Assembly: GCA_943350395.1 (NCBI GenBank)
Contig: CALRAD010000008.1
Span: forward strand, 1-51,656
Direction of reading: 5' to 3'
Length of the DNA stretch: 51,656 nucleotides
From: Candidatus Peribacteria bacterium
Lineage (GTDB): Bacteria > Patescibacteriota > Gracilibacteria > Peribacterales > Peribacteraceae
Made by a program: the position numbers and the translations under genes. The notes below the pieces were generated by a model, which worked only from the letters and a program-made list of their open reading frames with translations, had not been told where the DNA came from and ran no database searches. Of the stretch, positions 45,301-51,656 are shown one piece after another. Numbering within the stretch: the stretch's first letter is position 1; each line of letters starts with the position of its first letter.

Positions 45301-48300
45301 TCACGCTTTGGCATCGACAGCAACACGGACGGTACGGATGAACTCAGTATCCTGAGTACCGGCAATGTCGGCATCGGAACACTTGCGCCGAAAGCGAAGC
45401 TCGATGTCGGAGGCACGCTCTCTGGAAGCAATCTTGTTATTTCTCGTGGTGCATCGATCTCGGGAACGCTGCTCGTCAAAACAAGCATCACGTCGAAAGG
45501 CTCGCTCTCGGGTGCCACCATTACGGGTTTTGCTCTCGGCAGTTGTAACAGTGCAACCGGTTCCAAACTTCTCTACAACAATTCCACTCGACAATTCGAA
45601 TGCGGAACGGATCAGGGAGGGGGAGTGGACGGCATCGAATACTCCGCAATATCGGGAACATTTTTGAATAAAGCAGGAGGGACGATGACGGGTGCTCTGG
45701 TGATAGATCTTACGAGCGGATATCTGGGACTTAGGGTCATGCAGACCGCATCCGGAAACATCATCCACGCGGAGAAGCAACTGAGTTCGTCCGGGACGAT
45801 CATTGCAACCGGCAATATCTCGACGAGAGGAACGCTGTCCGGAAAAACGCTGACCGTGATGAGCGGCAATAGCTATCTTCTTGGTTCCGTTGGCATCGGC
45901 AAGTCCGCAACACCGAAGGCAAAGCTCGACGTGCTCGGAACAATCTCGGGCGCAGCGCTCGTGATCAGCGGCAACGGTTCGGTTTCCGGTTCGCTGATCG
46001 TCAAGAATAACTTGTCGGGTTCGGCACTCTTCGGCTTCGGTCTCGGCAGTTGCAGTGACTCGAATACGTCAAAACTCCTCTACAACAATTCGACCGGTCA
46101 ATTCAGCTGCGGAACCGATCAGGGTGCTGCGGTGGTTGGTACGGGTAATATGATTACGATCGGTGACAGTCGCTACGTAAAGAAGCAGGGCGATACGATG
46201 ACGGGAACCCTTAAGAGCCCCGGGTATTTACTCGCGTCCGGCACGACACTCGTCGAGATGTCAGGTTGGAACGAATCGCTGAATCTGATTCACTCGGGTC
46301 TTGCGACAAACTCTGTCACGCGTCTTGCGAATCAGGGTGATCTTAAGAATATTTCTACAATTCAGTCCGGAGAAGCACACTTCCGGCGAGGCGGCACGTT
46401 TGCGCCGAAGGTGGATTACTCAGTGGGCTCTGCTCCTCTTTCCGTTGTGATTAACGATTTGAATGGTGACGGGAAGGCAGATCTTGCCGTTGCAAACAAT
46501 GGTGCGGGAATATCAGTCCTCATCGCCACAGGGAGCAATACTTTTTTGCCGGATGTCGAATATACGGCGGGACTAGGGCCCTACAACATTGCGACGGGCG
46601 ATCTGAATGCTGACGGCAAACCGGATCTTGCCGTTCCGAACAACGGGAGCAACACTGTTTCGGTATTCATCAATAAGGGCGATGGAACGTTTGCAGGAAA
46701 AGTTGATTACGATACAGGTTCCGTTCCGGATTTCGTAGCGATCGGCGATTTGAACGGTGACGGCAGACCTGATCTTGCAGTGACGAATCAGGCAAGTTTT
46801 ACGGTTTCCATCTTCCTGAACAGGGGGAATGGCATTTTCAGTAGTAAGGTCGATTATGCCACGGGCAATGCTCCTCAAACAGTCGCCATCGAAGATCTTA
46901 ATGGAGATGACAAGCCTGATCTCGCAGTGGCGAATTACGGCGGCTCCGTTTCGGTCTTTCTCGGCAGAGGCAACGGCACCTTTGCTGCAAAGATTGACTA
47001 CACGACAGGAGACGCTCCGATTGGTGTTTCGATTGGAGATCTGAATGGAGACGGCAAAGCAGATCTTGCAGTAGCGAATAACGGCGATAATTCGGTCTCC
47101 GTTCTCCTGAATAATGGCAACGGAACCTTCGGTACCAAGGTTGATTACATAACTGCATCCAGCCCGCAGGCTGTTGCCATCGGTGATCTTAACGGTGACG
47201 GTACACTTGATTTGGCTGTGGGATCCAGTTTCGCTATTTCTATTTTCCTGAACAACGGCAATGGTACCTTTGCTACCAAAGTTGATTACACCACTGCAGC
47301 AGGGGGAGGCCGCTCTGTTGCTCTCGGAGATGTAAATCGGGATGGCAAGTTGGATCTTGCTGTGACGATCAGTGATGATCCTGGCATTGTCTCCGTTTTC
47401 CTTAATAACTCCAAGACGATCCTGTATGCCTCCTCCAACACCGGCGGAGCCGTTGGTATCGGTACGGCTACTCCCGGCTCCGCACTCGCTGTCTCCGGTG
47501 CGATGCTCATCAACCAAAACGGAAATATCCTGAACACTGCAGCGGACACAGGTCTTGCACTCGAAGTGATCGGCACCTCCTCCGGTCGCGTGTTCCACGC
47601 ACAGGATGTTCTCCGTTCCAGCGGATCACTGATTGTCGAGGGCAATATGTCCGGTGCGACGCTGCAAGGTGCGGGGCTTGGAAGTTGCACGGGTGCCTCG
47701 CAGAAGCTTGCGTATAACATTTCCACCGGAAGGTTTGCCTGTGCGACGGATGGAAACGTTGCCGCATCCGTCGGAACGGGCAATGTGATCACTCTTGGCG
47801 ATGCTCGGTACGTGAACAGATCGGGTGACACGATGACCGGAACACTCACGATCAATCTCTCGTCGGGACATCTCGGTCTCAAGATTCTCAACACCGCTTC
47901 GGGAAATATCATTCATGCCGAGAAACAACTCAGTTCCTCGGGAACGATTCTCGCTCTCGGGGGTATTACATCGAAGACGTCACTCTCCGGAGCCAGCTTC
48001 TTCGGAGCTGGACTTGGCAGCTGCAGCGACGGCTCAACGTCGAAGCTACTCTATAATTCTGCGACAGGAAGATTCTCGTGCACGACAGACAGTACGACAA
48101 CCGGAAGTGCTCTGACATTCAGTTCGGCAAGCAATATCTTCGTGAACCAGTCAGGAGACACCATGACCGGCGCACTCACGATCAATCTGAGTTCCGGACA
48201 TCTGGGTCTTCGTATCCTCCAGACCGCATCCGGAAACATTCTTCATGCAGAAAAAACTCTTACGTCTTCCGGAAACATCATCGCTGGAACCGACATTGTT

Positions 48301-51300
48301 GCAAAAGGTTCAGTCAAAGCCGATGCAGTTGTCTTCACCTCCGGCACGACACTTGCCGAGATGTCCGGTTGGAACGAGTATCTGAATTTGGTTCACTCTG
48401 GGCTTGGAACAAATTCAGTCATTCGTCTCACGAAAGAAGGCGATCTTAAAAATATCGGCACGATCCAATCTGGTGAAGCACAGATGAGGAGGGGAGGGAC
48501 GTTTGCGACGAAGGTGGATTATGCGACAGGGACGAATCCCGGTGCTGCGGTTGCGGCAGACCTCAATGGCGATGGAAAACCGGATCTTGCCGTAGTGAAC
48601 AGAAACAGCGATACGGTGTCAATTTTCATCAATACCGGTGCAGGGCTCTTCGTTGCCAAGGTCGATTACTTGGCCGGTTCAGCACCGATTTCCATTGTCG
48701 CCGGCGATCTCAACGGTGACGGAAAGCCGGATCTTGCGGTTGCCAATGCGGTTGGCAATTCTCTGTCGATCTTCATCAATAAAGGCGCTGGTACTTTCAA
48801 AGACAAAGTCGATTACACGGCGGGGACAGGCGCTCGTGAAGCTGTTATTGCCGATCTCAATGGCGATGGAAAGCCGGATGTCGCTACAGCCAATCAGGAC
48901 GCTGCATCGATGTCCGTATTCCTGAATAGAGGCGACGGCATCTTCGCTGCGAAGACCGATTACATCGCCGGCACCTCACCGGTTTCCATTGTCGCAGGTG
49001 ACATCAACGGTGATGGGAAAGCCGATCTCGTCGTTGCAAACTATGACAGTGATACTGTTTCGGTCTTCAAAGGACACGGTAGCGGTAGCTTTATGGCCAA
49101 GGTGGATTATACGACCGGGACTGGCCCGCGTTCGGTTGCGATCGGGGACGTGAGCGGAGACGGGAAACCGGATCTTGCTGTTGCAAATCAAACGGCTGAT
49201 TCCGTTTCCGTCTTCAAAAACAACGGTGCGGGGACCTTCGCCACGAAGGTGGATTACACGACGGGCACAACCCCCCAGTCCGTTGACATCGGAGATCTCA
49301 ATGGTGACGGCTTTGCGGATCTTGCGGTTGCCAACTACGGCAGTGCATCTGTTTCCGTATTGCAGAACAACGGCAATGGCACATTTGCGACGAAGGTGGA
49401 TTACACGACCGGAACGCAGCCGAATACTGTTGCCATCGGCGATCTCAATGGTGATGGCAAAGCCGATCTTGTGCTCCCGAACTACGGCAGTGCGACAGTT
49501 TCCGTCCTCCTGAATAACTCCCGCACGATTCTCACTGCCTCCGCCAGCACCGGCGGAGCTGTCGGTATCGGTACCGCTACTCCAGGTTCCGCACTCGCAG
49601 TATCTGGAGCCGTGCTTATCAACGGTAACGGCAATATTCTCAATACCGCAGTCAATGCAGGTGTTGCTCTCGAAGTGATCGGCACAGCATCAGGACGTGT
49701 GTTCCATGCACAAGATGTCCTTCGTTCCAGCGGGTCACTGATCGTCGAGGGCAACATGTCGGGTGCGACGTTGCAGGGAGCGGGACTTTCCAGTTGCAAC
49801 GCGTCGACGAAGAAGCTTCTCTACAACAATTCGACGAAGAAATTTGAGTGTTCAACGGATGGGAACATCACCGTCAATCTTAATTTTGGCAGCGGCAATA
49901 TCATCAGCATCGGCAATGCGCGCTACTTGCGGACATCCGGAGGAACGATGACCGGTGCACTAACGATAAATCTTACTTCGGGGAATCTCGGACTCAAAAT
50001 CATCAACACCGCTTCGGGAAATATCATTCATGCAGAGAAAGATCTCGCGAGCTCCGGAACGCTTACGGTGAAAGGAAAATCTCTCTTAAAAGATACGCTC
50101 ACGATTGCCGGTTCCGGGCATCTTCTTGCAGGACGCGGTGCCACATCGAATACGGTGAACCATGCAACAGTGACCATCGATTCATCACAGCAAAGCGATG
50201 ATTCGTCCATTGCGATTGCTCCGGATGGTTTGCCGGTAGTCAGTTACTTTGCTGCAAGCAATCAAGATCTTCGAGTCGTGAAATGCGGGAATATTTCTTG
50301 CAGTGCAGGCAACATCACGACAACCGTTGATTCAACAAATGCTGTCGGAAAGTATTCTTCGATTGCCATTGGAATCGATGGCTTGCCGATCATCAGTTAC
50401 AACTATGGTACGGATGATTATCTGAGAGTCGTGAAGTGTGGAAATCCTTCCTGCAGTGAGGGCAATACGATCACGACTGTTGATTCCAGCGACCAAGTCG
50501 GATGGGGTACTTCGATTGCTATCCCTCCGGATGGTCTTCCCTTCATTGCGTACGAAGAGCCAGGCGGTTATGGAGGAGGTCATCTGAAGACTGTGAAATG
50601 TGGCACGGTGGATTGCAGTAGCGGGAATACGACGACAACTGTTGACACTGTGGCAGGTTATTTTGATGTTTCCATGACGATTGGTTCTGACAGCTTGACC
50701 GTGATCTCTTACCGCGATGGTATCAATGCCGATCTCAAAGTGCTGAAATGCGGCAACGCCGCCTGCAGCAGCGGGAACACGACGACGACCGTTGATTCGA
50801 CGGGGGATGTAGGTCAAAGTAACACCATTGCCATTTCACCGGATGGTCTTCCTGTCGTTGCGTACTTTGGAGCTACAAATGGAGAGGTGAAGGTTCTGAA
50901 GTGCGGAAACGCCGCTTGCAGTTCGGGGAACACGATTACCTCCGTGAGGAGCGGAGACGCAACAGGCTTGGCTGAGCCGCATATGGCGATCGGTGCGGAT
51001 GGTTTTCCTTTGATCATTACCCATCTTCGCGTCATCAAATGTCGTGACATTGCTTGTACCAAGAGCGTCTATTACGGAAACGTCAGCCCCCTCTACACTA
51101 CTGATACTTCCATTGCCATCGCGCCCGATGGTTTGCCGATTTTCAGCAACATTGATATCGCTGGTGCCAATATCTATATCAAGGTAACGCGTTGCGGTAA
51201 TCCTACCTGTTTGTCCCTCTACGATTCTTCCATTTCTTCCTTCACCCGCGGCCAATCCATCGGTGCTTCCAAAGGCAACGAACGCTCCTTCTTTCCTGCC

Positions 51301-51656
51301 TTCGAACAGCTCAACGTCATTTCGATCGGCAATCCCACCAGTTTCCGAAACCTCACCTTCGCCGTGAACGGCATCGAGCGCATGGCACTCACCTCCAGAG
51401 GCATTCTCGGCATCGGCACCAGCGGCTCCACGATCCTCAATAGTTCCAACATTCCGGCAGGTTCCGTCCTCATCGGCAGTGGTGCTCTCTGTGTCGACAA
51501 TGGCAGAAGTGCTTGCGATGACGCTGCACGCGTTGCCGGTCGCATCTATGCCAAATCCTCAAGCGTCACAGCCATCGACGTCGCCGAGAACTATCCCACC
51601 CTCGATCCTACCATCGTTCCCGGTGAACTCGTCGCCACCGATCCTCTGCATCCCGT
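39388..51656 (+). CDS. Giant secreted modular adhesin-like protein (runs off right edge)
   Basis: Open for 4,089 full codons with no stop in the window. A signal peptide is at the N-terminus (RRPLASILLTALILSLIVS, then SFASVPV). About sixteen modules follow, each built around SGDTMTGALTINLTSGNLGL, TASGNILHAEK, LNVVGTISG, GSLGIGTTSPKAKLDV and a Cys-containing segment (LGSCTGSTEKLLFNNSTG), in the style of phage tail-fibre and other surface fibre repeats. Two blocks of seven FG-GAP/VCBS-type units (DLNGDGKPDLAV plus SVFLNNGNGTFA; 46.4-47.4 kb and 48.5-49.5 kb) predict integrin-like seven-bladed propellers. A third block (50.2-51.2 kb) has seven CX4C units (VKCGNPSCSEGN). It probably works as a long cell-surface fibre for attachment. 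The C-terminal anchor or processing domain lies beyond the window. Confidence 0.9.
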   Translation, partial: MTHIRRPLASILLTALILSLIVSDGRNSFASVPVFAPEETAVEKPVFGPTVLDFAFGPFALAAITKAEQVPGLPLRDRSALRAIQRLMILRSAPPEIIKQTIGSALTKTTIDLAFGEARNNQVLTFVDGRIVWRDVASRDRTGLRSQPGTGRKPIADTGEATVRHYGGTQASSSSTSTSGMSQADADTRYVNVAGDTIAGALVITSNGLGLTIIGTASGNTLHAERLLSVSGSSIFDGNARFNSTVTLNSVTYTLPNVDGSASGKVLKTDANGQLSWSEDLSVGTGLSQIAGDSRYVNESGDTMTGTLVINLTSGNLGLKIINTASGNILHAEKDLTSSGTLTVSGITRLKSNLNVVGTISGAALQIMAGSTNYIQGSLGIGNTSPKAKLDVTGTISGNTLTVSRNGSFSGSLTTVGNISTRGALSGSTISGFALGSCTGSTEKLLFNNSTGQFSCGTDLTSSFGTGNVLTLGDARYVNTSGDTMTGALVINLTSGNLGLKIINTASGNIIHAEKSLSSSGTLTVSGIARLKSNLNVVGTISGAALQIMAGSTNYIQGSLGIGTTSPKATLDVRGTLSGSRIFAASAFSGAGLTSCSGAGQKLIWNSSTQQFSCSTDLNNLFGTGNVLTLGDARYVNTSGDTMTGALTINLTSGNLGLKILNTASGNILHAEKDLTSSGTLTVSGITRLKNNLNVVGTISGAALQIMAGSTNYIQGSLGIGTTSPKATLDVRGTLSGSRIFAASAFSGAGLTSCSGAGQKLIWNSSTQQFSCSTDLNTIFGTGNVLTLGDARYVNTSGDTMTGALTVNITNGNINTVGIKVINTLSGAILHAESSLTSSGGLIFEGAATGSSLYLGTSLRGAGLADCLGNSNKLVWDATSGHFSCAIDQTGSVLTQGAGDARFVNTSGDTMTGVLVINLTSGNLGLRIINTASGNILHAEKDLTSSGTFTVSGMTRLKNNLNVVGTISGSALQIMNGTSIFLGSVGIGTSAPKAKLDVTGTISGNTLVISRNGSFSGALTVAGNISTRGTLSGATIAGFALGSCTGATQKLLYNNSTQKFECGTDTQDALAFGTGNVLVLGDARYVNQSGDTMTGALTINVTGGNINTIGLKIINTLSGAILHAEREITSSGSITAFGNILARGSFSGRNLTVSNGASISGTLLVRNGMTSKSFLSGATFYGAGLSSCSSAGEKLLYNAATGAFYCSSDTQTVFGTGNVIAVGDARYVNVSGDTMTGALTINLASGNLGLRIINTASGNILHAEKDLTSSGTVTVSGMTRLKNNLNVVGTISGSALQIMNGTSTFLGSVGIGTTSPKAKLDVTGTISGNTLVISRNGSFSGALTVAGNITTRGNFSGSNLTVSNSASISGSLLVRTSIVSKGSLSGATIAGFALSSCSESATSKLLYNNSTQRFECGSDRYAGMSTGSLINGIGDLRYVKKQGDTMTGALIINITGGNINTVGLKVINTLSGAHIHAEKTLTSSGYIKAMGNILTHANFSGSNLTVSNGGSISGALLVTVGITSKGSISGATLYGGGLSSCTGASQKLLYNPSTGRFSCSTDGVDSSFFGTGNVILVGDSRFVNTSGDTMTGALTINLTSGNLGLRIINTASGNILHAEKSLSSSGTLTAVGIARLKNNLNVVGTISGSALQIMNGTSTLLGSVGIGTSSPKAKLDVSGTISGTTLTISRNGSFSGALTVISGVTTKGSFSGNSLTVSNGVSISGSLLVRTAIASKGSVSGATISGFALGSCNNATLSKLLYNFSTGRFECGSDVTVAMSTGVLIGLGDLRYVKKQGDTMTGTLTINLTSGSLGLRILQTASGNIIHAEKSLTSSGLLMVTQRTPQGSGALVVRQLANSTGVYIGAGTGGRMSVGPGILNPIAQPLLVLDSSTGSAKAPHIVFGQNGMFDVSLWRSTGATLSLSGHLLPGLTNKFNLGSGAIRWRSLYLSGGTMYLGNAGNQASINYNTSASRFGIDSNTDGTDELSILSTGNVGIGTLAPKAKLDVGGTLSGSNLVISRGASISGTLLVKTSITSKGSLSGATITGFALGSCNSATGSKLLYNNSTRQFECGTDQGGGVDGIEYSAISGTFLNKAGGTMTGALVIDLTSGYLGLRVMQTASGNIIHAEKQLSSSGTIIATGNISTRGTLSGKTLTVMSGNSYLLGSVGIGKSATPKAKLDVLGTISGAALVISGNGSVSGSLIVKNNLSGSALFGFGLGSCSDSNTSKLLYNNSTGQFSCGTDQGAAVVGTGNMITIGDSRYVKKQGDTMTGTLKSPGYLLASGTTLVEMSGWNESLNLIHSGLATNSVTRLANQGDLKNISTIQSGEAHFRRGGTFAPKVDYSVGSAPLSVVINDLNGDGKADLAVANNGAGISVLIATGSNTFLPDVEYTAGLGPYNIATGDLNADGKPDLAVPNNGSNTVSVFINKGDGTFAGKVDYDTGSVPDFVAIGDLNGDGRPDLAVTNQASFTVSIFLNRGNGIFSSKVDYATGNAPQTVAIEDLNGDDKPDLAVANYGGSVSVFLGRGNGTFAAKIDYTTGDAPIGVSIGDLNGDGKADLAVANNGDNSVSVLLNNGNGTFGTKVDYITASSPQAVAIGDLNGDGTLDLAVGSSFAISIFLNNGNGTFATKVDYTTAAGGGRSVALGDVNRDGKLDLAVTISDDPGIVSVFLNNSKTILYASSNTGGAVGIGTATPGSALAVSGAMLINQNGNILNTAADTGLALEVIGTSSGRVFHAQDVLRSSGSLIVEGNMSGATLQGAGLGSCTGASQKLAYNISTGRFACATDGNVAASVGTGNVITLGDARYVNRSGDTMTGTLTINLSSGHLGLKILNTASGNIIHAEKQLSSSGTILALGGITSKTSLSGASFFGAGLGSCSDGSTSKLLYNSATGRFSCTTDSTTTGSALTFSSASNIFVNQSGDTMTGALTINLSSGHLGLRILQTASGNILHAEKTLTSSGNIIAGTDIVAKGSVKADAVVFTSGTTLAEMSGWNEYLNLVHSGLGTNSVIRLTKEGDLKNIGTIQSGEAQMRRGGTFATKVDYATGTNPGAAVAADLNGDGKPDLAVVNRNSDTVSIFINTGAGLFVAKVDYLAGSAPISIVAGDLNGDGKPDLAVANAVGNSLSIFINKGAGTFKDKVDYTAGTGAREAVIADLNGDGKPDVATANQDAASMSVFLNRGDGIFAAKTDYIAGTSPVSIVAGDINGDGKADLVVANYDSDTVSVFKGHGSGSFMAKVDYTTGTGPRSVAIGDVSGDGKPDLAVANQTADSVSVFKNNGAGTFATKVDYTTGTTPQSVDIGDLNGDGFADLAVANYGSASVSVLQNNGNGTFATKVDYTTGTQPNTVAIGDLNGDGKADLVLPNYGSATVSVLLNNSRTILTASASTGGAVGIGTATPGSALAVSGAVLINGNGNILNTAVNAGVALEVIGTASGRVFHAQDVLRSSGSLIVEGNMSGATLQGAGLSSCNASTKKLLYNNSTKKFECSTDGNITVNLNFGSGNIISIGNARYLRTSGGTMTGALTINLTSGNLGLKIINTASGNIIHAEKDLASSGTLTVKGKSLLKDTLTIAGSGHLLAGRGATSNTVNHATVTIDSSQQSDDSSIAIAPDGLPVVSYFAASNQDLRVVKCGNISCSAGNITTTVDSTNAVGKYSSIAIGIDGLPIISYNYGTDDYLRVVKCGNPSCSEGNTITTVDSSDQVGWGTSIAIPPDGLPFIAYEEPGGYGGGHLKTVKCGTVDCSSGNTTTTVDTVAGYFDVSMTIGSDSLTVISYRDGINADLKVLKCGNAACSSGNTTTTVDSTGDVGQSNTIAISPDGLPVVAYFGATNGEVKVLKCGNAACSSGNTITSVRSGDATGLAEPHMAIGADGFPLIITHLRVIKCRDIACTKSVYYGNVSPLYTTDTSIAIAPDGLPIFSNIDIAGANIYIKVTRCGNPTCLSLYDSSISSFTRGQSIGASKGNERSFFPAFEQLNVISIGNPTSFRNLTFAVNGIERMALTSRGILGIGTSGSTILNSSNIPAGSVLIGSGALCVDNGRSACDDAARVAGRIYAKSSSVTAIDVAENYPTLDPTIVPGELVATDPLHP
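40288..46200 (+). repeat. Tandem SGDTMTG modules, near-identical at DNA level
   Basis: Modules start near 40288, 40828, 41305, 41776, 42106, 42655, 43078, 43714, 44146, 44773, 45673 and 46186 (further copies near 47821, 48154 and 49945). Some pairs are almost identical DNA, such as 42166-42355 with 43138-43327, and 41041-41130 with 41509-41598. Confidence 0.85.

Noticed and set aside
40288-51240. CRISPR-like regular repeats
   Set aside because: The periodic repeats are coding modules of 150-900 nt in one open frame, not short repeats with unique spacers.
40512-51545. Many long open frames on the minus strand opposite the giant gene
   Set aside because: They repeat the same Pro/Val/Glu-rich strings in step with the plus-strand modules and break at every module boundary. 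The plus frame is continuous with a signal peptide and known repeat families.

Overview
The window looks like chromosomal DNA of a Candidate Phyla Radiation bacterium, most plausibly Peregrinibacteria/Peribacteria-like. This is an inference with moderate confidence. It rests on near-50% GC housekeeping genes, TGA used as a normal stop (which argues against Gracilibacteria and Absconditabacteria), minimal promoters placed almost directly on start codons, and very large repetitive surface proteins. There is no rRNA here to settle the taxonomy.

Layout. 0-6.4 kb: the tail of a transposase, two unknown genes, tRNA-Glu(CUC), a Host_attach/baeRF-like gene overlapping a VIT1/CCC1-type metal transporter, a RecB/Cas4-like nuclease, and a three-gene operon of unknown proteins. 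6.4-14 kb: ribosome hibernation factor, ribosomal protein L25, a family-2 glycosyltransferase, UvrC with an extra GNAT-like domain, a YtxH-like protein, CTP synthase, then a small cassette (DUF5678-like protein plus retropepsin-like protease) followed by a degenerate second copy of the CTP synthase 3' end. 14-23 kb: an unknown gene, pyrD-pyrK, a cold-shock protein, a tiny operator-controlled transcription unit, two methyltransferases, a lipoprotein, LigA carrying an in-frame repeat element, and a chorismate-mutase-like protein. 23-30.5 kb: a sensory region with two tandem TrmB-type membrane regulators, AT-rich membrane genes and a 7TM-type histidine kinase. 30.5-33.5 kb: a glycan island of two methyltransferases and a GT4 glycosyltransferase interrupted by an (AG)18 tract, bounded by a remnant of a histidine-kinase 3' end. 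33.5-51.7 kb: cell-surface genes. These are a Cys-rich membrane protein coupled to a 1,621-aa WD40/lipase protein, and a divergent secreted protein of more than 4,089 residues that runs off the right edge.

How it fits together. PyrG, PyrD and PyrK serve pyrimidine synthesis; UvrC and LigA serve DNA repair and replication; HPF, L25, tRNA-Glu and the RlmI-like enzyme serve translation. The rest reads as cell-surface construction and sensing: adhesins, glycan decoration that appears phase-variable, and membrane-bound transcription factors with putative calcium loops.

Three themes stand out. First, many start codons lie 6-9 nt after a -10 box, so leaderless mRNAs appear common. Second, cargo has been inserted beside gene 3' ends, leaving displaced 3'-end remnants (pyrG and the histidine kinase). 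Third, the surface genes carry features suited to rapid variation, namely a dinucleotide tract and near-identical internal repeats.
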